The position numbers and the translations under genes were made by a program. 64,000 nucleotides of DNA from Taenia hydatigena (lineage: Eukaryota; Platyhelminthes; Cestoda; Cyclophyllidea; Taeniidae). Positions 20,301-30,800 of the stretch are shown piece by piece. Position 1 is the first letter of the stretch; the number at the start of each line of letters is the position of its first letter. The notes beneath the pieces were generated by a model. The model worked only from the letters and a program-made list of their open reading frames with translations, ran no database searches and was not told the DNA's origin. The stretch is from contig JADWOT020000005.1 in the NCBI GenBank assembly GCA_036345935.2, positions 17,524,369 through 17,588,368 on the forward strand. The letters are read 5' to 3'.

Positions 20301-22020
20301 AACACCTCTATTTACTTTTCCTCAATGCAAGAACCAAGCAATGAACCGAACGCATGTAAGAATTATTTTAAAAATTCAGCCATCTTATTAAAACGCATTA
20401 GGTGAAGTTATTTGTGAGGCACTTTAGTTGTAATAATTTCCCACTGCTAAGCATCAGATCAACGAACTTTTTGACAAGAGCCGCCCAAGCTAAACCAGAA
20501 CAACCTATCCAGCCACCAGTAAAAATGAATTGATGGATTTCAAGTCATCAGCCAATGATTGCATAGTTTCTCACCATATTGTTCTGGTGACACTCTAATT
20601 CCTGCTGATATCTTAAAAAAAAGTCGACTTATCCACATTAAGTGAAAAGGTGTAGCAGTATAACACTATGTGCGAATACAAATGCGATCAAGCTGTATCC
20701 TTCATTCGTGAATCCCGGTTCCAACTATATGCGTCTCTTCCAAAATACATTATTTGCTCGTCCAATTTTGTATCAATTTATAAAATAGGTAATGATTAAG
20801 TAGCGTTACTTTTAAGCGTAAAAGCTATCGCCTTGAAGGGCGATACAACGTAGTAGCGGAAGCAGCCCCCAACGCCTGCCTCCCACGTGATGCTTGCGTT
20901 CTGGATAAGGGGACTTTTTTTGCCAAATTCTTCAGCTGGGCGGATTTTTAGCCACGTAAACGGATGCTCATTCTCCTTCAGCCTTAGAAAGAATCTTATG
21001 CTACCACCACTCCGCGAAGAGTAGGTCTCCGCCCTCGGACTCCACTCTATATCGATGTCCTTCGGGTCTAAAAAAACGTCGAGCTCATAAACAAAACTCG
21101 CTTTCGCAAGTTTTAACAAATGTTGACCATTACTCCGTTAATGATATTGAAAATGCCATCTTTGTTTAAAAGAAATCGTATGCTTAAGACGGCTCGTAGT
21201 AAACTACAACTTTTCTGACAATGACGCAGGGGCCTTGATTCTAACCCAGACCTCTAAAACCATGACATTTATCCATTCTTGATTGCCAGCCGCAAAAATT
21301 TTGGGCTTGCACCTTTGTTAATTATCCCTACACTGTTAGGCTTGAAGGTATAAATAGGTTCTGAACTACTTGCATTCGAGACAATCATGTTGATTAACCA
21401 TTTTTTCCACAGAGGTTTGAAACTGCTGCATAAATTTGGTTTTTGCACCTGGTCGGAAATTGCTAGACGCACCTTACCTGTTTTGAATGCAAAACGCACC
21501 TACCCTAGAGACATTCCGATTCCTATTCTTATTTTTTAAATCCACTTTTGAAACAGCAGAGTCGTGTTTATTTGCTCTCCATTGTGATGATAGAAAAAGA
21601 ATGTCCGCTTATTGGTAAAAACGACTGCAATATACCATATGCAATCAGTTGCCACTTTTTTTCGGAAGATGAAATGGTGCTTAGTACTAATGAAGAAATG
21701 GGTTTAGATTTATGGGGTGCATTTAAGCAGTATTCCCACATTTAATAAAATTTTTGTTAGTTGAAAGGGGGATTTCACCTACCCACAACAAAAACGGCTT
21801 GGCGAATACCATCAATCACACAATGCACCAGTTCATGCTCGATATCAGCTAATTTAGGAACACCCTCACAGATGAAATCCCGTGGCATTCTCTCCATGAA
21901 ATACTTGTACACATGTTTACGACTCAGGTCTCCCTGCGATTGGCAGCAAGAGCAACCAAAGAGTAGAAGAATGAACAAGCGACACACATAGCGTTCTGTG
22001 ATACGCTGCACGAGCAACAT
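16997..22020 (-). CDS. Ig-superfamily receptor, unit 1 of the tandem array
   Basis: Exons in transcript order: 22020-21783, 21067-20810, 20059-19793, 19447-19229, 19041-18799, 18733-18470, 18230-17634, 17313-16997. All junctions are phase 1 with GT..AG sites, and the frame is open for about 800 residues. The protein has a signal peptide (MLLVQRITERYVCRLFILLL then FGCSCCQSQG), seven or so divergent Ig-like modules, a membrane span (GFVLCCVLLFFMVSYMVW) and a basic, serine-rich tail. The last exon may instead end at the GTT G|GTAAGT donor at 17020 and continue to an unseen tail exon. In principle it could even splice on to unit 2 exons in the same phase, giving one giant protein with an internal span. 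I favour a separate gene, because the segment after the span looks cytoplasmic (RRKFSVSQS) and unit 2 has its own 5' block and signal sequence. Confidence 0.7.
17634..18230 (-). CDS. unit 1 exon 7: double-length Ig exon
   Basis: The acceptor is TTCTTTAAG|CT and the donor TTC G|GTGAGA, phase 1 at both ends, 597 bases: about twice a normal exon of this array. The first half has NVNCIGIHGD and VFDCYCNR; the second has CIIDTQSE, CPVLTCKY, LLYWNWHS and YLECYDF. It is best read as two Ig modules whose intervening intron was lost. Confidence 0.7.
18470..18733 (-). CDS. unit 1 exon 6: Ig-like domain
   Basis: The acceptor is CTTATTTTAG|TG and the donor CTT G|GTATGA, phase 1 at both ends, 264 bases. 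Cysteines are in RDIQCSGK and TVEVFCFAMY. The opening (LLNDRQHYIIGEHM) resembles that of unit 4 exon 2 (ENPEKRTYLVGEQM). Confidence 0.7.
18799..19041 (-). CDS. unit 1 exon 5: Ig-like domain
   Basis: The acceptor is CCTTTACAG|AT and the donor TAC T|GTAAGT, phase 1 at both ends, 243 bases. It contains RRYACFWVTL and NITIHCAAF. The following intron is only 65 bases, among the shortest here. Confidence 0.75.
19229..19447 (-). CDS. unit 1 exon 4: Ig-like domain
   Basis: The acceptor is ATTCTATAG|GA and the donor CTA A|GTACGT, phase 1 at both ends, 219 bases. Cysteines are in PGACRVES and the F-strand motif GRYNVTCGN. Confidence 0.7.
19793..20059 (-). CDS. unit 1 exon 3: Ig-like domain
   Basis: The acceptor is CCCTCTTAG|TT and the donor ATA A|GTAAAT, phase 1 at both ends, 267 bases. 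It contains DFHWHPSG, KLLHCRMCSG and DRVECDGEY. Confidence 0.7.
20810..21067 (-). CDS. unit 1 exon 2: Ig-like domain
   Basis: The acceptor is GTTTTTTTAG|AC and the donor AAA A|GTAACG, phase 1 at both ends, 258 bases. It has IDIEWSPR and FTWLKIRP and a single cysteine (GGCFRYYV), so it is an atypical or degenerate Ig module. Confidence 0.65.
21783..22020 (-). CDS. unit 1 exon 1: signal peptide
   Basis: The start at 22020 gives a basic n-region and the hydrophobic core CRLFILLLFGCSCC with a likely cleavage after SQ or QG. About 55 mature residues follow, with three cysteines (DFICEG, LVHCVID among them). The donor is GTG G|GTAGGT, phase 1. In-frame codons continue upstream to about 22119, but this is the best signal start. 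Confidence 0.7.
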
Positions 22021-22496
22021 TGTCGCAACCTGAGACAGATGGAATTGATCAAAGGGATTAAACTTTATTAGCCGATTTTCTATTAACTTAAAAGCATAAA
22101 GGCAGTCAATGACTGCCACTGATAATAAGTTTGACCACCAATTTAAGGCTTAATACAAATCTAGCGGACAACCTATGCATTAAGTACAATGAACTTATTG
22201 TATAGGGTATGTTTGAAATAACGGGGGTTCTGAAGCAAACACAAGGTGAGAATATAAACAAAGGTATGGGAAATCGTCTTAGAAACTGCAGACTTGCATT
22301 ATTACATTATTAGAAGTTATGCACACATGTAATTCATTCAAGAAATTATAGTGACTCAGTCAATATAAGTAATTAAGAAAGGTCTACATTTTATATTGTA
22401 ACGCCAAGCCCATGTAAGCGTTTTAATGTCAGCAAACCCTCTTCGAGTAAGTGATATAATAAGGAGTTTTTAATCCAAATGCTATGCTTTGATTGC

Positions 22497-22645
22497 TTGA
22501 CCGCCGGTCTCGGTTACGGTTACTTAGGTGACCACGGTGCCATTGGCGTGTGGGCTGGCCTGAGCCATGCCATCAGCCCCGGTCTCTTTCCGTTTGCTGA
22601 ATAAATATATTTTGTCCAAGTATTATGCCTTCTTTTGCAAGTGGT
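22497..22645. repeat. dispersed repeat, copy A
   Basis: This and 22776-22935 are diverged direct copies sharing ACCGG(T)CTCGGT..., GGGCTGGCCT, GCCATGCCA(T)CAGC and a tail GTTTGCTGAATAAATATA / GTCTGTTGAATATATGTATA. The AATAAA in the tail suggests the 3' end of a transcribed element. No coding part was found next to it. Confidence 0.55.
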
Positions 22646-22775
22646 CCCAACTCTTAACCCTTAACGAAGATGCCACAGTTTTTACAAATTTAGTCACTAC
22701 TACAGAGACGTCACGGCTATGAACAAAACTTCCGTTTAATTCTTTTCATGGTTGTTAATGCAAAACTTTGTTTGT

Positions 22776-22935
22776 TTGGACTACCGGTTTCGGTCAGGGT
22801 CACAGAGGTGGCCATATCTCTCTGGCTACGTGGGCTGGCCTCCGGGCCATGCCAGCAGCTTATTTCCTTCTGTCTGTTGAATATATGTATATATTCTACT
22901 CTAGTATTCTGCTTTCTTTTGCCTTGAAGGAAGAC
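22776..22935. repeat. dispersed repeat, copy B
   Basis: This is the second copy of the element at 22497-22645, about 280 bases apart in the same orientation, diverged by many substitutions and small gaps. A third, weaker relative is at about 60690-60790 (GGCCACCTAAG, GGCACGGCCTTTGAGCCATG, CTGCAGCC in the same order). Confidence 0.55.
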
Positions 22936-23488
22936 CTGGGACGTTACAGTTAATCGCATCTGAGGTGTGCTCCAGGTAGGTCATGGGCTTGTGCACTTAT
23001 GTAAAGCCTCCTTCTCAGTAGACGTCAGTTTGGCTATGCTTGTCGGAATATTTCTCTTGCCTGATACAAAACAGTCGTAAGTGTCACGCGCGGTGTCAAG
23101 GGTTTTCTTATGCCTTTTTTTGCCTCAGTACGTACTCTCAGGCATTGTTGGTTGCTAATTCCGTGTTTCGTAGGAAGGTATTGGAAGGCGCTTTCATTTT
23201 ACGACTTGTGAGTACCATGAAGTGTGAAACACAGATTGCTGTGTGGACTGTAGCCCTGTGCGCGAGGAGAGTACGTCCTAGGCCTGAACCACTATCTTCA
23301 GGTTGTGAACCCTTAATGAAAGGCTTTAGTGGTCCGATCAGACTGCATCCCGCTCTTTTCACTGGTCAAATGTCGTAAGTGTACCTAGGCGTTAAGTGTG
23401 TCTTTGGGGTCCAGGAGATCTTGCATAGTTTGGCAGAGTTAGCTTTCGGAATCAGCCACTCCACGCTGAATAGTTTAGTGTCTCACGT

Positions 23489-23640
23489 CTACTTAAGTTC
23501 TGCCTCGGCTAATTTTGTGAAATAGTCAACCATAATCAGAATAATATAGGTTTCCTCTCTTGGTAGGTTGCAGAGAACTCATAATGTCCATACATACTCT
23601 ACCCTTGGTAACTTCGCTTTCTTTTATGATTGCGTGAATG
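23489..23640 (-). pseudogene. fragment of a Ty3/gypsy-type integrase
   Basis: The minus strand reads VCMDIMSSLQPTKRGN in one frame and then, after a frame change, ILIMVDYFTKLAEAEL in another. The order and spacing match the integrase core of Ty3/gypsy-type LTR retrotransposons, where a DxxG-type stretch is followed by VDYFTKW.EA. Stop codons follow directly. No flanking reverse transcriptase, RNase H or paired long terminal repeats could be recognised, so this is an old, broken insertion. Confidence 0.6.
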
Positions 23641-25166
23641 AGAAGCTGCAACTGGAACACGGGTGCTTGATTTTATTGTACTTAATTCGCTCTAATGACG
23701 TGATAATTCTTCACTGAGTTACAAACTGAAGCATAAACTCAAAACAATTGCGGGGCCCCATGAGCCAGCGGTCGTTAGAGCTCGCCTGCGCGGGCAGAAC
23801 GCTGGTTTAGCAATGCGCCAACAGAACCTCACGAAAACTTGACCTCCATGGCCCAGACATTATATTCCAATAGTATGCTACCTGTTCTCGCCGCCTTTTA
23901 CCATAAAATTTTGTCCAAATGGAGCACTTTTTCGCAGCCCAAGAACATTCTGAACTTGGATGTTTGCTTCAAACCAAATCAACCCGTCGCTAACACGACT
24001 TGGTCCTACCAGTCTATCATAACCAGACTAAGGCCGTATCACGTATCCATAAGAATAATAAAGTTGAAACTTTGCACAGATGCGATGATGGTAACGAATT
24101 TCAGTGATTAAAAGTAGTCCTTCCTACGCTCTTTCTGTCAGCTTGATATGGGAAGAATGCTAGACCGAAGGAATTAGACCTCTGTCAGGTGGCTGGCGCT
24201 CAACATGCGCTAAAAGAACCGGCCCCCGTCAGCCTTCGTTCGACACCGGTTGCGGTACTGTGGCTGTTAGTCCTCCTTCGTTTTTGCTTGTTTCCTCTGC
24301 CCTCTTAACACTTGCACATTTTGTTTCCGCTTCGCACACATCAAAGACGTCCAAACTGGCTCCCATCCGTAGGGAATTACCTGTGGCTTTGTCTGGATTT
24401 TATACAAGCGTTTACTTCTTTTGCCTCGCTGATGAGCTTGCAATTCTTTGTGCTTGATCCGCAGACTATGAACAATTTAAACGCGGGTTCTAGATAGCTT
24501 TGAATCAGCAGACTAAATCATAAGCCACCTCCGACCCCGATCAGTTCGGGCAGGTTCCACCCATAGTTCTATGCCAAACGGGGTCTTTTTTTATCAAACA
24601 CCCAAGTCGGCTGACAATTTTACCCTTCTGATACAAAAGGAGCACAAGCTCATTATTGGTTTAGAAAGGCGTTCAGGCGGGCAGACAGCAGTTGCGCCCG
24701 AGGAGCATCTCTTCCGAGTAGGCACATGCATACACATCAAAATTCAGAGCAAATCATTTAAGCAAGGAATTTCATGAAAACCCTAACTTACGCTGACATG
24801 GAAATAATTCCACCATTTATGACGCTAGATTAAAGGTGGTAACTCCATCCCGATTCAGTTCGTTCCTCATTTTAGTTAGTTTCCGGATTCTTCCCAATTG
24901 ACCATCTACCAACTGGGGAAAACTCGGTACTACCTAGAAGCCTCGATTTAACTCTGCCTTTGTGTTGCCCTGATACAAACTTTACGATTTTTTTAAATTT
25001 GCCAGACGTCTGGATATCGGGTCCTAACTCAATTCATCTACCCAGCGCGTTGGTTTTATCAGCAAACCATTTCGCCCAAGTCCGCGGTGGTACAAATAGG
25101 GCACTGAGCGTTTATCAGCGACTACGCAGCTCAAACATATTCCCCATTTCATTCTTTTATAAGGCC

Positions 25167-25192
25167 CCGAAACGCTTACCGAGGCGTTTCGG
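25167..25192. repeat. perfect hairpin, 9-bp stem
   Basis: CCGAAACGC and GCGTTTCGG are exact reverse complements separated by TTACCGAG. An overlapping second pairing (TTACCG with CGGTAA) is also possible. No run of T follows and there is no neighbouring gene, so I assign no function. Confidence 0.5.
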
Positions 25193-27409
25193 TAAAGGTT
25201 TAGACTGCTCCCTTAGTCATTCTTAACAGTATATCAAACCGTCTGGTGCAACTTGGCGTGAGCAGAGCACCGCCGAACCAGGTTTGCTCGTCCGAGCATT
25301 GTTTCTCTGTTCCTTGGGACAAACTACGACCACGTGTTGATCTATTGCAATTCATATTTGTAGTTTTGGGCTTTACTATCGTACGATGACATAAATTTGT
25401 AGGCACTCTTAGAGTCGGTCCATCCCCAGCGCGTCTCGAATGCAACTAAAGCTGAAACCCTTGAGGGTAAGCGAAGGGCGTCCCGTGAGCAGTCTCACTA
25501 CCCAAACAAAACTAGCCCCACTATGAAGCACCATAGATGGGTGTAAAAGTTAGAGCACGTGCACTGAAATAGACGTAAAGAAAAGTTCTTCAAAGAAACA
25601 CACCCCCACGAAATATTGCTAACAATCGTACTTGTGCGGGAGATTCAAAGTTCATCCGATTCGTCAGTTGAATTGCAATTTCGGCCCTTCATTAGAATTA
25701 AAATTTCTAACATCAGCTCATCAGAATTTACAATGTATAACTTTTTCTCCGTGAACATGACCAAAGATCTGAGTATACTCGTCGCGGTCTTGATAAACAA
25801 TTCAAGTGTTTGTAACCTACGATGATATAGTAGTCTCCAATGGAAGTGAATCTGCTTCAAGCTGCCCATTGAACGAGCATAACACTGCAAAATCCGTTCA
25901 AATGTCAAATTCTAGACGCATGTAAACAATAAAGTTCTCTTATACAAATACTTTTATTCCAATATTTATTCTTAGAAATAATAAAATTTCTTCTCTACTT
26001 AAAGGCGGGTCCCTGTGGCCCCCAGATTGATGGATGCCAAGTTGTATCCAGGCCCCACCAACGCTGTCAAGTGCGGGCAAGTCGATCACTCTGAAGGTTG
26101 GTACGCTCGATCTCGAAATTATTCTGACAATCCTGCGTTTTCATGTGAAGATAAGGCTGCAGGTGCAAAAACATTTAGGAGGTAAGCGGTCTAGTATTTT
26201 TGTTCTGCTAATTTTGTTGCTATTGCTATCGAGATTTTGGCGGTGCATTTGAGATGACTTAGTTAAATGAGGGCTTGGAGAAAATTTGTAGCATTTTCCC
26301 GTTCAGTTTTGAGTTCTGAAGCACAGTCATTTGTAATGGAAAATTGTCGGTAAGGTTTCAAAAGTGGTCTCAGAAGGTGAGAGTCAATTGAGCTTTACCG
26401 TTCCAAGCAAATATTTACAGGTTATAAAATGATAATGGAAGGAGCCTTTGGGTTTTTAGCTAGAATGAAATGTGAGAGTGCAAACAATGCATCTCAGCTC
26501 AAGACAAAAGGTTAGAAAAAGCTTTTAGCGTCTAGACGAACAAGGGACTTACTGCGAAAACTGGAGAAGGATACGAGGACTAGGTAAGGTGGGAGAGGTA
26601 ACTTAACAGTAGCTTTTAATTTAAAGCTCGCTTTTGAGTGACATCACAACACCTGATTTTTTGCAACCAAGACTAGAGGTGCGCGTCTAATTGATGGAAC
26701 TTTACAATTCCAAAATTTGAATGGCATGCTACGAAGAGTGCACAAAAAATAATAAGATGGCAACATTCCCTTTGATTTGAACTGCGACAGCGAACTCTAG
26801 AGAAACCAGGGAGCGAACGCAACTTGGTTAAGTTTGTTCAATACCTGATACCGATTTAAGAGTCATTCTCAAATCCCACGCATGAGAAAAGTTCGGTTCC
26901 AAATAGCTTCAAAAGCCAATAAGTGGCACAGTAGAGAATCAAGGTACACCCCTAAATGAAAAAATCCATCTGAAGAAATATCATGCAGCGTGAAAGATCC
27001 CTTACTGGAAGCTAACTTAAAATCACATTTACGGTGATGTTCAATGACCAAAACCTCGTAGGGGCTAATTTCGGTAATACTGTGATCCCTAATAAGTAAA
27101 ATAAACGAAGGGAGATCAAAGTGGAACGGGGAAAGTCTACGTTACTCAGATATGGACATAGAAAGTACACTGTCCTTTACCAGTTGCAAACAAGCTACGT
27201 AACATCATTTTGAATGAACTCAAAGCGCTGCCGTCTGGTGGGCATTCGTTCCAGTGTTGGTGCACGATGACTGCATCTCTTTATGATCTGCATTATCTAT
27301 TTACACATCGCTGACACTAAAAAGGAAAATCTGTGCAAGATCGGTATGATTTGGGGATGGCAAGCATTTCAGACAGGATATCGAGTACACTGACCGCAGA
27401 GTTGGGAGA

Positions 27410-27805
27410 TTAACCAGAACTACGGCCATTAGAATAAAAACGACCTTCACCCACATGGCTGAACAGATTGTCGGCTTCACTTTTTTCCCTCTCCAGTGCA
27501 GCTCCCCTGCTGAGTTCCTCCAATAGGGTACGGAAGTCGGGTCTCGCGTCTACAGATGCGGCCCAACAAGCAGTCATAAGGCTGTAGACAGTGTCGGAGG
27601 CTAGCGTTGGCCGTGGGAGTCGCCCACCTCCTCCCACAAGGGCGCCCACTGCAGACTCCGAAGGCAGATCCGCATAGGGCGTTTCACCCACCGCAAAGGC
27701 CTCCCATAACAGCACCCCGAAGGACCAAACGTCACTGCGCGCGTGCAGACGGTTCCCCTGAAGCACCTCCGGTGCCGACCAACGCACGGGAATCTTTTTC
27801 GTAGG
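27410..27805 (-). CDS. receptor kinase last exon: C-lobe and tail
   Basis: The acceptor is GCTCTCCAAAG|CCT, phase 0. It encodes KKIPVRWSAPEVL, SDVWSFGVLLWEAFAVGETP, ACWAASVDARPDF and a tail of about 30 residues ending at TAA. The tail has one tyrosine (GRFYSNG). The GC content is visibly higher than in the flanks, as in exon 31784-31353. Confidence 0.85.
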   Translation of the reverse strand, partial: PTKKIPVRWSAPEVLQGNRLHARSDVWSFGVLLWEAFAVGETPYADLPSESAVGALVGGGGRLPRPTLASDTVYSLMTACWAASVDARPDFRTLLEELSRGAALEREKSEADNLFSHVGEGRFYSNGRSSG

Positions 27806-30800
27806 CTTTGGAGAGCACACGGAAACATGCGAAAATGACCACACTGCGTCAAGCGTTCAAAGAAGACTGCTTTGTTGATGATAATCAATAACAGAAATGG
27901 AATTTGTTCACTTCTTCATCCATGACGTGCTAAACACCATCACATACGTGCAACCTGCCATTTCCCATCGGTGTGCGATAATTGATTGCATTGAATTTTG
28001 CAGCAATAAGGTAGATGCATAGCATTCTCGATCTGAAGATGAATACGTTTTAGGAGCATAATCAAAAAGTAATCTAGTATGATAATTATGCAGTACATGG
28101 GCAGCAAAGCGTTCACATTGTGATCGCTAATTTCTCCCTGGGGGCCAGATAGTGAATGCATTTAAAGATGGCGCATAGACAAGCGTCAATAGAAGGATAG
28201 CCTTTTAGGACAGAAGGAAAGCCCGTCCTTTCTTAAGTATACACAATGCGACGCTATGTAGACTCAGCTCGACTGGAACGGGACATCCCGAAATACCGCG
28301 ATCCACGCCAGTGCGTCATATCTCTTCAGGCTATTATTGTCCCTCCATGGATGGCGCGCAAATGTAACAATGCAATGGCTATTTGTGACTGTTAATCAAG
28401 GGTGGTAAGCAGCATCCCTGTAAAATAAAAGCTGGAACTCGATTAACAATCAAAAGGGTAGGCAGAAAATGCACTACAGAGGGAACTGAGGCAAGGTAAA
28501 GCATCGTGACAGTTTTTTTTCCATGGGAGCGTACGAGTTTATCATTAAATTTTTCGGAGGGTAGAACGCCCTAAAGTGTAGCTTGGCTTGCAGATAAGTT
28601 CAAAGCGATCAGTTTCTTCTCGGTCTTATCAGGATGGTGCCAAAAATTGTTTGCGAATCCTGAAACTGGGACTTACTGGTAATTCGACGAACTTCCCGTG
28701 CGGAATGACGCAGGCCAGCCCAAAGTCGTTTAGCTTAGCAGTGAGCGACGCAGTCAGCAGGACGTTGCGGGCTGCCACATCGCCATGAACCACCTGATGG
28801 TAAACGAAAACATTTTACTATTATTTTCATTAAGATCGAAAGTTCTGACGCTGTCGGCAGGTCGTAGAGAAATACAAAGTAAAGTTTACTGCTGCCACAG
28901 GTACACATCATATCGTGGTACTCGTGCCGGCTTTCTGGGTTCTGATTTTACCCCCTACACTACTGAGTTTTAAATTTTCCACCCAGCGGATGATTTCAGA
29001 AGACCATTAAGCATCGAAAGGGCTTAGAACAAGGAAAAGAGGTAAAGATACTTTTTAAATCGGTGAACGCCTAGATACAAGTGTTCCCTGCAAGAACATA
29101 GGCTATTTAAGTAGGTAACAAGCAAACTGTCAGCGAAAACGGTAATTCGATACAGTCCGATTTCCTGAACAGGGTCTACTTGCATAATCCTAATTAACTG
29201 CTGTTACTTCAAGTGAGAGAATCTTATGTGAGAATCTTAGGTAAAATAGGCATGTTTACGATCATAAAAATGAATAGATAACGTACAGCGATTTCCTCAA
29301 GGTAGACCAGGGCACTGGCAATATCACTGACGAAGGAGTAGAGGTCCGCAACAAGAGCCCTGGCGCGAGTCCACCAGTAAGTCATGATGACTCCACCTAA
29401 CGCCGTATCCTTGCTTGGGCGCAGGGCACGTAGATAGCTTAACAGCGTGCCATGAGGAGCGTACTCTGTCACCAACACTGGCCGGTTCCCCAAATCTTTT
29501 GAGAGAAAAGAGCGACGTATCTTTTACAATTTAGGCTTTGATGCTATCTGAAGCCATAAACAGAAGTTACCCTCGACTCACAAAGCAGTCAGGATGTGAA
29601 GTCGATTAATTGCAAGAAGGGCCTCCACAGAATCGGAGACGCAACACTTGACAGCGCAATGTAAAACTTGAAATCTTATGTTGTAAAGCGAATCAGTTTT
29701 AGTGATTAGTTCTGACTGAGGGAAGCTGGAAATAGGTAAACAGCACCTCATCTAATGGAGCGGTGGTCACGTGGGTGTCAAAGGACCGTGACTAAGACTC
29801 CAGTATCCTTCACTTGCAAAATGTTTTATTTTACAAATTACCTCCATCTTCCTTCACATTTATGCTAGAATGTTATACACTTCATGTTTGAACGCTGTCG
29901 CCTAAGGCTTTTCCGTGGCGCACCAACGGCTCTGGAGACAGTACCTTACTAAAAACAAAACTTTTGTTTACCTAAGCGTCTTATAATTCGTATCAAGTTA
30001 AACACTTACAGGTCACTTCCACACGTTTCTTCTCCAAAATTAAAATATTCTTTAAACTCTGCTCATGATTTGGGATTAGAATTGTAAAACTGATTCCGTT
30101 ACGTCAAAAAATCAATCCCATGACCACTAAAGCACACTAACCTACACCTGTCTGTCTCGTCCATTTAGAACAAATGTTCTTTTTTTGGTTCCCCACTTTA
30201 CCGAAGGTGGATTTTCAGCTAAAACATTTTAGTAGTCCCACAAGGCTCAAAGATTTCATAGATGGCTGCGATGGTCAAGTAGAATGTTTCTCCTAACGCC
30301 TAATATTAAATAGCTATTTGTATGGCACGAACTGGGAACCTCAGGGTAGGAACTCCATCGTACCATTACAATCCGGATCCCAAGGAGATCAACCTGAAGC
30401 AGTAAAACAAATCCCTTATACAGTTAGTTTTCATTAAAGGGGTAGCTTTATTCGGTGGCTCTACCTCAAAGGTTGAAAAAAGAACCTGCATAAGTAATAA
30501 AGCAGTGACAGTTATCGTGACTTACTGGTGCGATGTGCACAGCCTAGAAACTCGATGATGGTGGGATGGTCGCCAACGAGGCGAAGAATAGCCACTTCGT
30601 TAGCGAACTCGAGGACGTGATCCTTCGAGTACACATCTGAAGGGAAAAGAAAACGCGCTCTGCTTACAAGAATGCAAAAATGACATCGTCTCGATCGCAC
30701 ACCTTTAGAGCTTATCCAAAAGGTATTAAATGAGACCTGCAAGATGCGGTCTCCGTGGCAAAACCGACCGTGATCAATGCCGCAATGCACTTTACAGATT

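Larger units (their letters stand above)
22021..27409. other. intergenic region with transposon debris
   Basis: This lies between unit 1 of the Ig array and the 3' end of the receptor kinase gene. Apart from the repeats, integrase fragment and hairpin listed separately, I find only short open frames without splice support. It should include the unit 1 promoter (near 22.0-22.3 kb) and the kinase 3' untranslated region (below 27.41 kb); neither can be delimited. Confidence 0.5.

Noticed and set aside
24260..25226. Short plus-strand open frames near the integrase fragment, considered as retrotransposon reverse transcriptase
   Set aside because: No reverse transcriptase or RNase H motif could be read in any frame.
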